Below are positions 10,806-19,810 of a DNA stretch of 64,000 bases, in pieces. Position 1 is the stretch's first letter. Each line of letters starts with the position of its first letter. Below the pieces are notes generated by a model. That model did not search any database. It was not told where the DNA came from and saw only the letters and a list, made by a program, of their open reading frames with translations. Source of the DNA: Arcobacteraceae bacterium. Lineage in GTDB: Bacteria > Campylobacterota > Campylobacteria > Campylobacterales > Arcobacteraceae. The translations under genes and the position numbers were made by a program. The DNA is taken from positions 1-64,000 of the forward strand of contig JAIOSF010000023.1 in the NCBI GenBank assembly GCA_021107755.1, read 5' to 3'.

Positions 10806-13490
10806 CTAATTCTCTTCTAAAGTGTTATATTTAAAATATAGTTTTTGTTTAATACCTATTTTTTCTATTCTTGGTTTATTTTTTTGTAAATTATTTGGTA
10901 ACTTTTCTAATACCTCTTGAGCCTCTTCATAAGTACTATATATCCCACCCATTGCTTTATACATCGTACTTTCTTGTCCAAATTTGAATACAAATATATC
11001 TATAGCATCACTATTTTTTAAATAAAAATCTTGACCAGATTCTTGAGTATATAGAGTTGCTAAGTTTAATGTATAATACTCTTTTGGAGCATTTAAAAAT
11101 CTATCCTGAAAATCTCCAAAAGAGTTTACTTTTATAGATTGATTTTCTTCAATACTTTTAGGAGTATTCTCTTTTGGAGTCTTTTGTAACTCCTCTTCAA
11201 TAATTAAATCGTCATTTACAGGGATAGTTGAATTATATTTTTTATAAAGTTCTTGTTTACTAGTGATTGTCTCAATAACTGGTTCATATTTTACTTTTAT
11301 ATCTTCTAGTTTCTCAAGTGCTGCATTTGCATCTTCATAGGTTTTAAAAACGCCATACATTACTTTTACCCACTCATTCTCTTCTCCGTAAGTAAATACA
11401 AAACTATTATCATAAATTTTCTCTTTATCTAAAAGCTCTTTTGCTTGAGCTATTGAAGAGAAAGAGGTTATATTTATTGTATAAAGATCTTTTGGTGCAT
11501 TTAAAAATACCTTTTTAAATTTTTGATTTGTTTGAAATGGTTTTACTTTTTTTACTTTTTGTTTTGTTTGAAGTTTTTTATTTTTAAAACCATTATAAAG
11601 CTCTTTTATATCTTTTATACTAAATACTTTTTTATTTAAATTTGTAACATTTAAATCATCTGAAGTAGCTTGCGCTAGTTGCTCTGTATCAAATATATTA
11701 TATGCAATATTTGTTTTTATTTTATTTTTATCAAGAGTATCAAATACAAAAATATCTTTTGAAATTTTCTTTTCATTTCCAAAATCTAAAGCTTGATACA
11801 CTTTATCAAAATAGTAGATTCTAACCGTCCATTTATTATCGTCACTTTCTAAAAATTTACTCTCAAACTCTAATAAATCATCTAAACTATTTTTTGTAGC
11901 TGTTGTGTTATTATCTGCCACGACTGCTGTATTGCTATCTTCTATCTTTGTTAAGTTTTCATCCACTGCAATTGTTGTATTACTATCTATATTCTCTGTG
12001 ACATTATTATCTATGCTTGCTGTTATCTCTTTTTCTTTATTTTTTTCTAAATCATTTACTAAAGCATCCTGAGCAGGTGTCTTTAATAAATTTGTATAAT
12101 CACTTCTTGTAAAATCTATAAAATTATCTTCATTAATATTAAGTTTAAAATATGATAAAAGGTCCCCTGTATTAGATAAAAGTTTAAAATAATCAGTAAT
12201 AGCACTTTTTTTATTTTCTATTAAATCTAACTGTGCACTATTTAATTGTCTTTGCCCTTGCAATAACTCTTGTAAATCTTGCTCACCTAATTTAAAACCA
12301 TCCCAATAAGCATTTACCATCTCTTGTGAAGCTAATACTTCTGCTTTTGTACTTACTGAAGCATTTGTAACAGATACAATTGATCTATGAAGTTTAGAAA
12401 GTGTCCACTTTAGTTTTCTTATCTCCTCTTTGAGTCTATAGTTCAATTCTCTAACTAAAGAGTTCATAGTTAATATCTTATTTTTATCTCTTCCTTTATT
12501 ATAAAAGTTATATGATAAAACAACTTGTACTTTATTATTTCTCTCATTCTCTTCAAAATCTTCTTGATCAGTAATCTTTTCAGTACTTAGTTCTAAATCA
12601 ACTTTTGGTTTAAATCCAGATTTTGAGTTTAACAGTTGATATTTTTGAGATTCAATATTTAATTTATAAGTTTTTATATTAATATTATTTTCTATAGCAT
12701 TTTGAACAATTTGATCAAAATCATCAATAGATGTATCAAAGCTTTCCTCATAAGGGAATGTTTTTACAAATTCATCACCAACAATATATTTATAATACTC
12801 TAAAGACTCATTAAATTTTGACTGTATCTTAATAAGCTTTGATTCTGCATTTGAAACATTCGCTTTAATACTACTTAAATCTCCAATTGTAGTAGCACCT
12901 GATTCATATTTAATATTTACAATCTCTAAAACTTCTTGTAATCTATCCATATTTTCTATATTTACAGTTAAGGAGTTGAAGTTAAATAGTACATCAAAAT
13001 AAGCTTTTATTGCATTTTCTATCTCTTTTGCTATAACAAGCCTATAAGCATTTTTTGCTACCTCATATTTTTTTTCTAAACTTTTAATCTCAGTATAAGT
13101 GTCCCCACCTGCATAGATATTCTGTCTTACTGATAGTTTATAACTTTCATCTCCAAAATATTTGTTAGTTTTTCCATCATCTCCTGGTTTTGTCTCAGTT
13201 CTTGCACTTTTATAGGTTCCATCAATTGATGGCAAATATCCAGCATATGCATCATCTAGTTTTATATTAGACTGTATCACTTTTTCTCTTGCAGCTTTTA
13301 CATTATTGCTTTGAGAAACAGTTTCAAGTACCACGTCAATTAGTGATACTTTTATGTAATTATCTCTGTCTACTATATCTTCTTTATAGTTTGTAACCGC
13401 CCCATTAAGCTGTGGTTGTAACTCCTGAGCTAATGACATATTAAAAACTAAGCCTAAAGATAAAACAATACTGAACAATCTTTTTATCAT
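10806..13490 (-). CDS. TolC-family outer membrane channel with C-terminal SPOR-like repeats
   Basis: Signal peptide; TolC-type helical region (VIQSNIKLDDAYAGYLPSIDGTYKS, RQNIYAGGDTYTEIKSLEKKYE). C-terminal repeats start ESKFLESDDNKWTVRI, KKVFLNAPKDLYTINI, QDRFLNAPKEYYTLNL. Confidence 0.85.
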   Translation of the reverse strand: MIKRLFSIVLSLGLVFNMSLAQELQPQLNGAVTNYKEDIVDRDNYIKVSLIDVVLETVSQSNNVKAAREKVIQSNIKLDDAYAGYLPSIDGTYKSARTETKPGDDGKTNKYFGDESYKLSVRQNIYAGGDTYTEIKSLEKKYEVAKNAYRLVIAKEIENAIKAYFDVLFNFNSLTVNIENMDRLQEVLEIVNIKYESGATTIGDLSSIKANVSNAESKLIKIQSKFNESLEYYKYIVGDEFVKTFPYEESFDTSIDDFDQIVQNAIENNINIKTYKLNIESQKYQLLNSKSGFKPKVDLELSTEKITDQEDFEENERNNKVQVVLSYNFYNKGRDKNKILTMNSLVRELNYRLKEEIRKLKWTLSKLHRSIVSVTNASVSTKAEVLASQEMVNAYWDGFKLGEQDLQELLQGQRQLNSAQLDLIENKKSAITDYFKLLSNTGDLLSYFKLNINEDNFIDFTRSDYTNLLKTPAQDALVNDLEKNKEKEITASIDNNVTENIDSNTTIAVDENLTKIEDSNTAVVADNNTTATKNSLDDLLEFESKFLESDDNKWTVRIYYFDKVYQALDFGNEKKISKDIFVFDTLDKNKIKTNIAYNIFDTEQLAQATSDDLNVTNLNKKVFSIKDIKELYNGFKNKKLQTKQKVKKVKPFQTNQKFKKVFLNAPKDLYTINITSFSSIAQAKELLDKEKIYDNSFVFTYGEENEWVKVMYGVFKTYEDANAALEKLEDIKVKYEPVIETITSKQELYKKYNSTIPVNDDLIIEEELQKTPKENTPKSIEENQSIKVNSFGDFQDRFLNAPKEYYTLNLATLYTQESGQDFYLKNSDAIDIFVFKFGQESTMYKAMGGIYSTYEEAQEVLEKLPNNLQKNKPRIEKIGIKQKLYFKYNTLEEN

Positions 13491-14201
13491 CTACTTATTT
13501 ACCTTTACTGTTATATAAACAAATCCAGCTTCATTTTCAGGAAGCTTACTTCTAATAGTATCATCTAACAACCTAATTCGAACATCGCTTTTATTATACC
13601 CTTGCTTTCTTATTAAATTTCGAGTATTTAAAGTTCTTGCAAGTGATATTTGTTTTGCAATTGTTGAACTTATTTGATTTGTTGGTTCCACTGAAGATAT
13701 TATAACCTTATGCTTTGGAAATTTATTTTTCATTTGTTGAATAAATTGTTTTACTTGAACTATAGTGGGGTCATCCAACAGTATCTCCTTATCAGCAAAT
13801 GTAACTATAAGATAATCATCTTTTTGTACTGTTGCTTGCAATGTACTATTTGTATCATTAGCTTGTACTAAATCTTGCCCAGCTCTCTCTAACTCTTTTT
13901 TCTCTTGAACTTCACTAATAATACTTGTTTTTATAACTTTTTGTTCAACAATCTCTTTTTGCTCTATTGGTATTTGTTTTTTTTTAGGTTCATTAATTTT
14001 ATTTATTTCTGGTACCTGTTCTGTAATAAGTTGACTTGTTGCAATAGTTCCTGTATATGAAACTTTAAATTTAAATTGTGCATAATATCCTAGGTTCACT
14101 ATTAAGATTAACATAAATAGTAATAGCACCAAAATTGTTGATGAAAATATATCAACAAAGGGTGGCCAAGGGTTAAACTCTTCTACACACTTTTTTCCCA
14201 T
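13491..14201 (-). CDS. MotB/OmpA-like single-TM protein (SiiA-like by context)
   Basis: N-terminal NPWPPFVDIFSSTILVLLLFMLILIVNLGY with an Asp at the TM entrance as in MotB; C-terminal periplasmic domain. Overlaps the MotA-like gene. Confidence 0.65.
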   Translation of the reverse strand: MGKKCVEEFNPWPPFVDIFSSTILVLLLFMLILIVNLGYYAQFKFKVSYTGTIATSQLITEQVPEINKINEPKKKQIPIEQKEIVEQKVIKTSIISEVQEKKELERAGQDLVQANDTNSTLQATVQKDDYLIVTFADKEILLDDPTIVQVKQFIQQMKNKFPKHKVIISSVEPTNQISSTIAKQISLARTLNTRNLIRKQGYNKSDVRIRLLDDTIRSKLPENEAGFVYITVKVNK

Positions 14202-15316
14202 TATTGATTAATTGTCCCTGTATTTTCTTTTTTCAACTCCAAATGCTCAACTAATAATGCTAACATCTCATTATTTTGTTGTTGCAACTCAAGCATCTTT
14301 TTCATTGTTTTATTCTCATTCATAATTGCACCTGAAACCTCTTGTAGTGATTCCTCCATAATATTTGCATTTGAAAATTGGTTTATATTTAGCTCTTTCA
14401 AGCCATTTGATATATTTTCTAAAACAGTCATCTGTTTTTGTGTAGTTTCATTTCCATTATCAATACTTTCACTCAACATCCCAAACATCGCTTCATTTGA
14501 TTTATTATATTTTTCCATTTGCTCAGATAAAGCACTAATGTTATCAACAAACATATCCATCATACCACCTGACATATTGTTTGATATACCTGAAGCACCA
14601 CTAGAATCATCTTGAGAAAAGGAGTGCCCCTCAACAATTTGCCCTTTCATCCAATCTTGTACATCTTCTAAAAATATAGCTTCATTTCTATTTAAAATAT
14701 ATCCCATGATACTTAATATAATCGCAGCTGCAACCCCAAATAAAGATGAGGCGAAGCCAATAGCCATACCACTTAAAGGTTGTGAAAATCCAGCAATAAC
14801 TTCTGCTAAATTTATATCTCCAGAAAGTCCTAAAATAATAGCACCCATTTCATCAATAGCTTTTAAAAGACCTGTAAATGTACCAAATAAACCTATCATC
14901 AAAACAGTACCTGTAAAAAAGGTTATATATGCTTTTGTATTAGAAAACTTATCTTCAAGCCAACCTAATACATCATCTATCTCTTGTTTTGTAAAAAAAA
15001 GAACTTTTTTTCTCGCTCTATTTTGAAACATATTAGCTACATTTTGAGGAAAAACTTTATTTATCCCACGAAGATAAAACTCTAACTGTTCCCCTTTTTT
15101 GTATCGTAAAACACCAAAGGTTCCCGTTAGCATAGTGAGTTGAAATGCAGCACTAAGAACAATAATAAGACCAATACCCAACACAGTAACAATAGCAACA
15201 TTAAAAGTAATTGTTGCCATAAAAAATGTATAAGCTGTATCAAAATTAGCATAAATTAAGAAAAACAGAAACATAAATAAAACGAAATAGATTTTTAATA
15301 TTTTTAGTCTACGCAC
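14201..15316 (-). CDS. MotA/TolQ/ExbB-like proton channel protein (SiiB-like by context)
   Basis: Multiple TMs with FTGTVLMIGLFGTFTGLLKAID and PLSGMAIGFASSLFGVAAAIILSIMG. Confidence 0.75.
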   Translation of the reverse strand: MRRLKILKIYFVLFMFLFFLIYANFDTAYTFFMATITFNVAIVTVLGIGLIIVLSAAFQLTMLTGTFGVLRYKKGEQLEFYLRGINKVFPQNVANMFQNRARKKVLFFTKQEIDDVLGWLEDKFSNTKAYITFFTGTVLMIGLFGTFTGLLKAIDEMGAIILGLSGDINLAEVIAGFSQPLSGMAIGFASSLFGVAAAIILSIMGYILNRNEAIFLEDVQDWMKGQIVEGHSFSQDDSSGASGISNNMSGGMMDMFVDNISALSEQMEKYNKSNEAMFGMLSESIDNGNETTQKQMTVLENISNGLKELNINQFSNANIMEESLQEVSGAIMNENKTMKKMLELQQQNNEMLALLVEHLELKKENTGTINQ

Positions 15317-15325
15317 AATTTATCC

Positions 15326-16279
15326 CTAAAACATAAATAACATAATTGATATAACTAATCCTAAAGCCACTGTTGTAACTGTTTTAGTCATATTATCAGC
15401 AAGATTTACAAACCCATCTTCTTTATCAATAATTTCACCTAGCATCACCATACCTATAGTAGCACCATTAATATCAGTGATCATTTTATATGTACGATAA
15501 TAAATCCCAGATATAACATAATTTTCATGGATCATTTGTTTAAATTCATCTTTCTCTATATCTTTAATCATAGCAGTAAATTTTGTATCATAAAATGTTT
15601 GTTCAACTGTATAGTCATTTATCATATCTCTATATCTTCCATTTTTTGCATCTATAGAAATTAGTGATAACATTTTTTTATCAAGTAAAAAAACATACTC
15701 ATCATTTAAACTTTCAAAAATCTTTCTATAATTATGGATAGACTCTTTTACCTCAATCACACCATATACATTACCATCTTTTATTAAAGGTTGTAAATAA
15801 GTATTAAAAACTCCATCTGACATAACCTCTAACCCATATATTGTATTTTTAGATTTAATTACAGAGATAATACTTGAACGAAATATCTCTTTATTATTAG
15901 CAACAGAATAAAATGATACTTTATAGTTATTAATACCTTTTTTGCCAAAAGAATCATTGATAGCTTTTTGAGATACCAAAATCTCTTGTTCTTGGTTTTG
16001 CTCAATTTGAGCTAATAAAGGTTTATTTTCCTCTATAACTGAAATCATTTTTTTAAACTCTAATTCTTTACTATCAAATAAAGTTGTAACTTTTATACGA
16101 TAATCTTTTGCCATACTTTGATATACTTTTTCAGATACATTACTTGTCATAGTCATAATGATATACATCGCTATAACTATACCAAATACAGCGAGAGTTG
16201 TAATTGTAGTAAACCAAAGTCCCTTATTTTTTTTAAATCTTAATAGTAGCTCGTGTAAATAATTCATTAAACTTAACAT
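15326..16279 (-). CDS. Membrane sensor-like protein (Cache-like extracytoplasmic domain), no output domain
   Basis: N-terminal TM, about 230-aa extracytoplasmic domain (LQPLIKDGNVYGVIEV; IGMVMLGEI), C-terminal TM reaching the stop. Confidence 0.5.
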   Translation of the reverse strand: MLSLMNYLHELLLRFKKNKGLWFTTITTLAVFGIVIAMYIIMTMTSNVSEKVYQSMAKDYRIKVTTLFDSKELEFKKMISVIEENKPLLAQIEQNQEQEILVSQKAINDSFGKKGINNYKVSFYSVANNKEIFRSSIISVIKSKNTIYGLEVMSDGVFNTYLQPLIKDGNVYGVIEVKESIHNYRKIFESLNDEYVFLLDKKMLSLISIDAKNGRYRDMINDYTVEQTFYDTKFTAMIKDIEKDEFKQMIHENYVISGIYYRTYKMITDINGATIGMVMLGEIIDKEDGFVNLADNMTKTVTTVALGLVISIMLFMF

Positions 16280-16296
16280 TCATATATTCCTTAATT

Positions 16297-16302
16297 ATTA
16301 TA
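16297..16302 (-). promoter_or_regulatory. Candidate -10 box of an internal promoter for the 16279->6862 genes
   Basis: TATAAT on the minus strand, 18 nt upstream of the CDS start, in a 123-bp gap inside an otherwise tightly packed cluster. Confidence 0.35.
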
Positions 16303-16334
16303 ACTGACTATCGTAACTAAGTTTTTATTAAAAA

Positions 16335-16351
16335 GTAATAAATTTTATTAC
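16335..16351. promoter_or_regulatory. Perfect 17-nt palindrome, candidate regulator site
   Basis: GTAATAAA-T-TTTATTAC, upstream of the candidate -10. Confidence 0.4.
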
Positions 16352-16402
16352 AAAAGTATCTTTTTTGGGACTTCTTTACGACTTCTTTATAACCGAATTT
16401 AA

Positions 16403-17677
16403 TCAATGCTCACCTAAAGAGTTTTTTGTAATATCCTTTAATGGTTTGAGTAAATAATGCATTACTGTTCTTTTAGAAGTTAGAATATTAATATTAGCAA
16501 TCATACCCATCATAATTGGAGAATCTTTATCAAACTGATAATCATTTGCTTGAATTTTTACTAAATAATAGGTATTCCCCATCTTATCCATTGTACTATC
16601 AGGTGCAATACCTACAAGTTTCCCTTTTAATAATCCATATCTAGAAAAATCATAAGAGGTAATCTCAATAGATACATTTTGACCAACCCAAATCAGAGCT
16701 CTATCAGATGTTTTTATCTTTGCTTCAATCATAAGATTATCTTCAAGGGGTGTAATCTCTGCCATTTTATCACCTGCTTTTACAATCCCATTTACTGTAT
16801 GGAAATAAAGCATATTTATCACACCATTTACTGGACTTACAACCTCTTTTCTCACATCTCTATCTATATTTGCTTTATTTTTCTCTTGAAGTTTTTTTAT
16901 CTCTACTTGTACTAATGAATATTGTTCATAAAGTTTTGATTTTTCATCAGATTGAACTGTTTTAATTTTTCTTTGCCACTCTTTTATCTCCTCTTTAACT
17001 ATAGGAATAGAGCTTCTCACTTCTTCTATTTGTGTATAAATTTTTTGTTTTTTAGCAAGTTCAACTATATAGTTTTTTCTTGAAGTAACTTTTTTCTTCA
17101 ATAGATCCTCTTGGATAGCCATATTTTCAGTAGCAAGTCTTAACTCCATTGATAGGTTTTCAAACTTTGATTGTAACTCATCTAATTTTAACTCTTTTTG
17201 TCTAAGTTGATCTTTTGCTATCTCTATTTTATTTTGATATTTAATCTTCTCTTCTCTAAAAATAAACATCTCATTTTCTATAATTCTTGGCAAAAGCTTT
17301 TTGAAGGCATCACTAAATACTAATTTATCATCCTCATCAATTAAAGCCTTTACTCTTTGGGCTTTTGCTTCATATGCCATGAGTTCTATCTCTTTTGATT
17401 TTAAATCAGCATCAAAATACTCATTTTCAAGTCTATAAAGTACTTGTCCTTTTGTTACTCTATCACCTGGACTTACAAGAATCTCAGAGATAATTCCACC
17501 CTCTAGATGTTGTAACACTTTTGTTTGACCAGAAGGTATAACTTTCCCCTCACCTCGAACCACTTCATCTATTTGAGTAAAAGATGCCCATAATAAAAAG
17601 ATAACAAAAAATAGTGCTATAGGGATAACTACAGGATAGTAGTTCCAGTTTTCCTCTTCTAAAAATCTATTCATCAT
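16403..17677 (-). CDS. HlyD-family type I secretion periplasmic adaptor
   Basis: GEGKVIPSGQTKVLQHLEGGIISEILVSPGDRVTKGQVLYRLE; VVSPVNGVINMLYFHTVNGIVKAGDKMAEITP. Confidence 0.93.
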   Translation of the reverse strand: MMNRFLEEENWNYYPVVIPIALFFVIFLLWASFTQIDEVVRGEGKVIPSGQTKVLQHLEGGIISEILVSPGDRVTKGQVLYRLENEYFDADLKSKEIELMAYEAKAQRVKALIDEDDKLVFSDAFKKLLPRIIENEMFIFREEKIKYQNKIEIAKDQLRQKELKLDELQSKFENLSMELRLATENMAIQEDLLKKKVTSRKNYIVELAKKQKIYTQIEEVRSSIPIVKEEIKEWQRKIKTVQSDEKSKLYEQYSLVQVEIKKLQEKNKANIDRDVRKEVVSPVNGVINMLYFHTVNGIVKAGDKMAEITPLEDNLMIEAKIKTSDRALIWVGQNVSIEITSYDFSRYGLLKGKLVGIAPDSTMDKMGNTYYLVKIQANDYQFDKDSPIMMGMIANINILTSKRTVMHYLLKPLKDITKNSLGEH

Positions 17678-19800
17678 GAAGTAGCCTTTGTATTTTGTCC
17701 ACTAAGAGCAGCTAAAACTTTTTGCTTTGGTCCATCTGCTACAATTTTTCCATTATTTAAAACAATAACTCTATCTACAAGATCAAGAGCTGAAAATCTA
17801 TGAGTGATAATTATTACTGTTTTATGAGATGCTATGACACCTTTGAGTTGATTTATGAGCGTTTTTTCTAGCCCTACATCAAGACCAGAAGTTGGCTCAT
17901 CAAGAATCAACATAGGAGGATCATTTACAATGGCTCGTGCCATTGCTACAAGCTGTCTTTGACCTGTTGAAAGATTACTACCTCTTTCTCCCACTTGTAG
18001 ACCATCCCCTTTCCCAGATTTTTTTACAAGTTCTTCTAGTCCAGTGATACGGATAAGCTCCATCATCTTTTCTTTACTTATTGTTCGTGAGAGTTCAATA
18101 TTTTCTTTTAAAGAGCCATTGAATAAAAATGGTTCCTGCGGCATCACCCCAATATTTTGTCGTATCTCAACAGGATGCATTGTAGAGGTATCGTGTCCAT
18201 CAAAATATATAGACCCTGAACTAGGAGAATAAAGCCCTGTAAGAAGTTTCAAAAGAGTACTTTTCCCAGCACCTGTTTGTCCAATAATACCTACTTTTTC
18301 ACCCTGTTTAATTCTAAAAGAGATTTTATCTAAAGATGGATATTTACTATCTTTAAAGAAGTAATCAACATCTTTAAACTCAATCTCTCCTCGTAATTTT
18401 CCAATACCAACCTCAATCTCTTTTTGACTCTCAATTGGAAGGTGCCAAAAATTATTTATGGTGTTGATAGATTCATTTATCTCTTTAAATCGTATAACCA
18501 TCATCGAAACATTTATCACAGGCACCATAGCACGACTTGCTAATATTGTAACAGCTATAAGTCCCCCAACACTCAAGTTTTTTGCAGCAATCTCAAATAC
18601 ACCAACAACAATAACCAACATAGTTACAAGTTGAATTACTGTTTGTGATAAATTCATTGAAAGTGCATTTAAAGATTGTATTCTTAAACCTATTGCATCT
18701 GTAAATGCAACGATGTTTCTCCAATTAAAAAGTTTTGTAGAGGCAGAATTTGTAAGTTTTATACTCTCACTACCTTGTATTGACTCCACTAAATAACTAT
18801 GTTTAGATTGTACATTTTCAAGGTTTTTAGCACTAAGATTTGATATAGGAATTTGCATTAATACATTAAACACAAGGATAATAATAGCAGCAACAGCAGG
18901 AACAGCAGCAACAGCAGGTGAGATTAAAAATATAACAAGAAGTGCAATAAAAAAGAAAGGAAAATCTATCACTTGCACTAAAGATCGAGTAGCAAAAAAC
19001 TCTCGTACTTGTTGTAACTCACGAAATAGATTTGCTTTACTTCCTGTCATCATCTCATCATATTGAACTTGTATAAGTAAAACTCTTTTCATAAGCTCCT
19101 CTTCAAGATGAAGTCCAAGCTTTTTCCCTGTTTTTTCTATAATATAGTTTCGCACACTTTTAAATGCCAAATCAAATAAGAGGATAATAACCACACCAAT
19201 ACTCAAAACAAATAAAGTCTCAAAAGCACTATTTGGTACTACCCTATCATAAACACTCATAGTAAATAAAGGGACTGCCAGCGCAAATATATTAATAAAA
19301 AAAGTTAAAATTCCTATTTCAATATAAGATCGCCAAAAAGACTTTACAGGTTCAAAAAACCACGACTTTTTTTTATCTTTATCTATATGGTCTTTTTTTT
19401 GTGATTCTCTAAATACCACTATAGCACTTGTATATTCTTTAAGTACTGCTTTTTCAATAGTTTTTTCAGTTTTTTCAAATGGGTCAAATAGATAAACTGT
19501 ATTTCCATTTCTTTTTAAATATACCATTGGATGGTTAAACTTATCAAAAATGATACAAGGGAGGAAATAATCAGGTATCTCATAACCATCAATATCTCTT
19601 TTAAGTGCATTTAACCCTAAATTTGAAACTACCTCTATAACACACGATTCATCAAAGCCATTTTCATTTTTAGGGGTAAAACTTGCGATTGTTTCTAAAG
19701 AGATATCCCCATAATAAAAATCTAAAATAAATTTCGTAGCAATTAAAAGTGGATCAGTTTGAAACTCACCACTTTTAGTTACTTTTTTATTTTCTTCCAA
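17674..19800 (-). CDS. Type I secretion ABC transporter with degenerate C39-like N-terminal domain (LapB-type)
   Basis: Walker A GQTGAGKST, signature LSTGQRQLVAMARA, Walker B MLILDEPTSGLD. The N-terminal domain lacks the catalytic Cys expected of an active C39 peptidase. Confidence 0.93.
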   Translation of the reverse strand: MEENKKVTKSGEFQTDPLLIATKFILDFYYGDISLETIASFTPKNENGFDESCVIEVVSNLGLNALKRDIDGYEIPDYFLPCIIFDKFNHPMVYLKRNGNTVYLFDPFEKTEKTIEKAVLKEYTSAIVVFRESQKKDHIDKDKKKSWFFEPVKSFWRSYIEIGILTFFINIFALAVPLFTMSVYDRVVPNSAFETLFVLSIGVVIILLFDLAFKSVRNYIIEKTGKKLGLHLEEELMKRVLLIQVQYDEMMTGSKANLFRELQQVREFFATRSLVQVIDFPFFFIALLVIFLISPAVAAVPAVAAIIILVFNVLMQIPISNLSAKNLENVQSKHSYLVESIQGSESIKLTNSASTKLFNWRNIVAFTDAIGLRIQSLNALSMNLSQTVIQLVTMLVIVVGVFEIAAKNLSVGGLIAVTILASRAMVPVINVSMMVIRFKEINESINTINNFWHLPIESQKEIEVGIGKLRGEIEFKDVDYFFKDSKYPSLDKISFRIKQGEKVGIIGQTGAGKSTLLKLLTGLYSPSSGSIYFDGHDTSTMHPVEIRQNIGVMPQEPFLFNGSLKENIELSRTISKEKMMELIRITGLEELVKKSGKGDGLQVGERGSNLSTGQRQLVAMARAIVNDPPMLILDEPTSGLDVGLEKTLINQLKGVIASHKTVIIITHRFSALDLVDRVIVLNNGKIVADGPKQKVLAALSGQNTKATS

Positions 19801-19810
19801 TAGTGCTACC

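Noticed and set aside
13491-15316. Flagellar motA/motB
   Set aside because: No flagellar genes nearby; embedded in T1SS genes and divergent C-terminal domains, so a Sii-like role is more likely.
17674-19800. Bacteriocin-type ABC exporter with active C39 protease
   Set aside because: The N-terminal domain lacks the expected catalytic Cys; the context is an RTX giant protein without a double-glycine leader.
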